From the NCBI GenBank assembly GCA_021847925.1, contig JAJZNI010000142.1:1-33811 (forward strand): DNA of 33,811 nucleotides, written 5' to 3'. The notes under the pieces were generated by a model, which saw nothing but the letters and a program-made list of their open reading frames with translations, had not been told where the DNA came from and did no database searches. The position numbers and the translations under genes were made by a program. This stretch comes from a bacterium. GTDB lineage: Bacteria; Chloroflexota; Dormibacteria; Aeolococcales; Aeolococcaceae. Shown one piece after another: positions 32,158 through 33,811 of the stretch; the stretch's first letter is position 1; the number at the start of each line of letters is the position of its first letter.

Positions 32158-33795
32158 TCAGCGACTGCGGCCCAGCGCCCGCCGGATGAGCCCGCGCTCC
32201 TGCGCGTCCACGGCCCGGAAGAGGACGAGGAGGGCCGCGTAGATGGCGCCGGCGACCAGCGTGATCAGCACGGTCGCCAGCCGCCCCCCGGGATGCACCA
32301 GGAGCAGGAAGCCGCCCATGAGCAGCGCGGCCGGAACGGTCCGCCAGACCAGCCGGACCACCGGGATCGCAACCCCGATACGGCGGAGCACGGTGAGGCC
32401 CGCCACCACCATGGCAATCTCCGTGACCGCGGTGTCGGCGCTGGCGACCAGGTACCCGCTCCCCGCGTGCACCCCCTCGAACACGGGGATGAGCGCCACG
32501 TTGAGCGCCACGTTGACGACGATCCCCGCACCCACCACCCACGCGAAGGTGCGCTGCCGATCCATCGCCAGGAGCGCGGTCACACAGGCGTTGTCCACGA
32601 ACATGAACACGATGGTCGCGCCCAGCAGGCGCAGCGCCGGCGCCGACTGGGGATAGAGGCTGAGCAGGGACGTGTACCGGTCGGCAAGCACGACCACGCC
32701 CAGCGATGCGGGCAGCCCGAGAATGAAGAGGGCCTTGAAGAACATGCGGGTGGCGGCAACCAGCCGCTCGGGCGCCTCCCGGTGGTACACGGAGAGGAGG
32801 GGGAAGACGACCGAGCGCAGGGCGAAGGGGACCACGAGAAGCGCCTGGAAGGGACGGTACGCCGCCTGGTACCACCCCACCTCGCAGTAGCTGAGGGTGG
32901 TGAGCGTCGGGCAGTGGGCGGGCGTGGACGGGCCGAAGTGCTGCAGGATCGGCACGTCGATCTGCCAGTACAGCGTGGTGAAGACGTAGCTCACCGCGAG
33001 CGGTAGGGTCATGCGCAGCCATGGGCCGATCTGGCCCGTGTCGAAGCGAAGACGCGGACGCCACGCCCCGATGGCGAGCAGCACCGCGGAGTAGTAGAGG
33101 GCGGCGGCCGCGTAGCTCAGCGCGTACGCCCATATGAAGTAGGAGGCGCCCAGGTCCCGCAGCGCGCCCAGCACCACCAGGCCCAGGAGAAGGAGGGCCT
33201 CGGGGATGATCTCGGCGGCGACGAGGTGGGCCCGCTGCAGCGCGTAGAGAGCGTTGCGCAGGAGCACCTGGACCCCGGAGACGACCACCAGGGCGGCGCT
33301 CGCCACGATCAGGGAGTGCAGGCCGAGCAGCCAGAGCAGGGCGACGAGCACGAGGACCGCGGCCGCGGCCATGGGGATGCGCAGCGAGAGGAGGTTGTCC
33401 AGGTACCGGCCCAGCATCTCGGGACGCCGCGCGCCCTCGCGGGCGAGCAGCGTGCTCAGCCCCATGTCGGCGATCACGCCGACGATGGCCCCGTAGGTGA
33501 TGGCGGTCTGCATCTGGCCGAACGCGCCGGCTCCCAGGGAGTGCAGGATGACGATCACGGTGCCCAGGGCCAGCAGGCGCGAGCCGAGCTGCGCCACCAG
33601 GACCAGGGCGGAGTTGCGGACTCCGCGAACGCCGGCCCCGGGGCCGAGCCCCCGCTCGCCCGCTGCCCCCTCCGGGAGGGCGGCCGCGGCGCCCGCCTCC
33701 CCAACCCCTCCCCGGCCATCCTGCGACACGGCGAAGCTCCACGGAGGGCGGGGGCGGGCCGGGCCCTCCCGGGAAGCGGCGGGGCCTTCCGCCAT
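32158..33795 (-). CDS. Polysaccharide/lipid flippase (Wzx/MATE-like, MVF family)
   Basis: A 545-residue membrane protein with about 12-14 transmembrane segments, beginning after a 58-residue disordered Gly/Ala/Pro-rich N-terminus with NSALVLVAQLGSRLLALGTVIVILHSLGAGAFGQMQTAI. The repeated order of helices, IADMGLSTLLAREGARR, QIDVPILQHFGP and PVFEGVHAGSGYLVASADTAVTEIAMV, fits the oligosaccharide flippase superfamily (PF01943/PF13440). It would flip a lipid-linked glycan to the outer face of the membrane, but no glycosyltransferase genes are in the window; the neighbours lie beyond the right edge. ATG 33795 is well supported by GGGGGGGAGG five bases upstream. The Cys-containing loop at about 292-308 (CPTLTTLSYCEV) is an unusual exterior insertion. 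Confidence 0.88.
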   Translation of the reverse strand: MAEGPAASREGPARPRPPWSFAVSQDGRGGVGEAGAAAALPEGAAGERGLGPGAGVRGVRNSALVLVAQLGSRLLALGTVIVILHSLGAGAFGQMQTAITYGAIVGVIADMGLSTLLAREGARRPEMLGRYLDNLLSLRIPMAAAAVLVLVALLWLLGLHSLIVASAALVVVSGVQVLLRNALYALQRAHLVAAEIIPEALLLLGLVVLGALRDLGASYFIWAYALSYAAAALYYSAVLLAIGAWRPRLRFDTGQIGPWLRMTLPLAVSYVFTTLYWQIDVPILQHFGPSTPAHCPTLTTLSYCEVGWYQAAYRPFQALLVVPFALRSVVFPLLSVYHREAPERLVAATRMFFKALFILGLPASLGVVVLADRYTSLLSLYPQSAPALRLLGATIVFMFVDNACVTALLAMDRQRTFAWVVGAGIVVNVALNVALIPVFEGVHAGSGYLVASADTAVTEIAMVVAGLTVLRRIGVAIPVVRLVWRTVPAALLMGGFLLLVHPGGRLATVLITLVAGAIYAALLVLFRAVDAQERGLIRRALGRSR

Positions 33796-33811
33796 GCCCG
33801 CCTCCCCCCCG

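Noticed and set aside
1-33811. CRISPR array, tRNA or rRNA
   Set aside because: No regularly spaced repeats and no cloverleaf-like sequence were recognised on either strand; small RNAs cannot be excluded by eye.

Overview
This is a very GC-rich stretch (coding regions show strong G/C third-position bias), densely packed, with many GTG starts and 4-base GTGA/ATGA stop-start overlaps. The gene set is a TreY/TreZ trehalose pathway, an F420-type luciferase-like oxidoreductase, an ECF sigma with a zinc anti-sigma factor, MmpL, and a replication-relaxation-like gene next to a TraG-like ATPase. It suggests a soil or subsurface bacterium of Actinomycetota, Dormibacterota or a nearby Chloroflexota-type lineage. 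This is inference; there is no rRNA in the window to settle it. I found no tRNA, rRNA, CRISPR array or insertion sequence.

Layout. (1) 139-8866 is a storage-sugar and osmotic block: an aquaporin-family channel and glycogen debranching GlgX on the minus strand, divergent from treY, treZ and a YihY/BrkB membrane protein on the plus strand. GlgX would free linear maltodextrins, TreY/TreZ would turn their ends into trehalose, and the channel would move water or small solutes. (2) 8878-12193 is a minus-strand run: an S51-type peptidase-like protein, a DUF302 protein, a thioredoxin-type arsenate reductase, an arsenite methyltransferase and a VOC/glyoxalase-fold protein. (3) 12266-15178 is an MmpL-family exporter divergent from a TetR regulator; the gap carries two matching palindromes. 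(4) A ComF-like phosphoribosyltransferase converges on a small cupin.

(5) 16669-19753 is the most unusual part: three overlapping plus-strand genes. They encode a replication-relaxation-like protein with a PD-(D/E)xK-like signature, a soluble VirD4/TraG-like ATPase, and a membrane M48-like protein whose HExxH motif reads HGVWH. (6) 19779-22514 (minus) is an ECF sigma / anti-sigma / FAD oxidoreductase operon. It has a probable self-recognised, leaderless promoter, and the oxidoreductase is broken by a frameshift. (7) 22559-26032 (plus) holds a phosphoesterase-family lipoprotein, a luciferase-like oxidoreductase, and a BNR-repeat protein coupled to a MoaD/ThiS-like protein. (8) 26090-32151 holds an aspartyl/asparaginyl hydroxylase-like protein, an inositol-monophosphatase/HisN-like phosphatase, an acyl-CoA ligase divergent from a thiolase, and an L,D-transpeptidase lipoprotein. 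(9) A polysaccharide flippase on the minus strand ends the window.

No gene-free stretch exceeds about 250 bases. The larger gaps (3213-3453, 16467-16668, 29316-29507) are divergent promoter regions.
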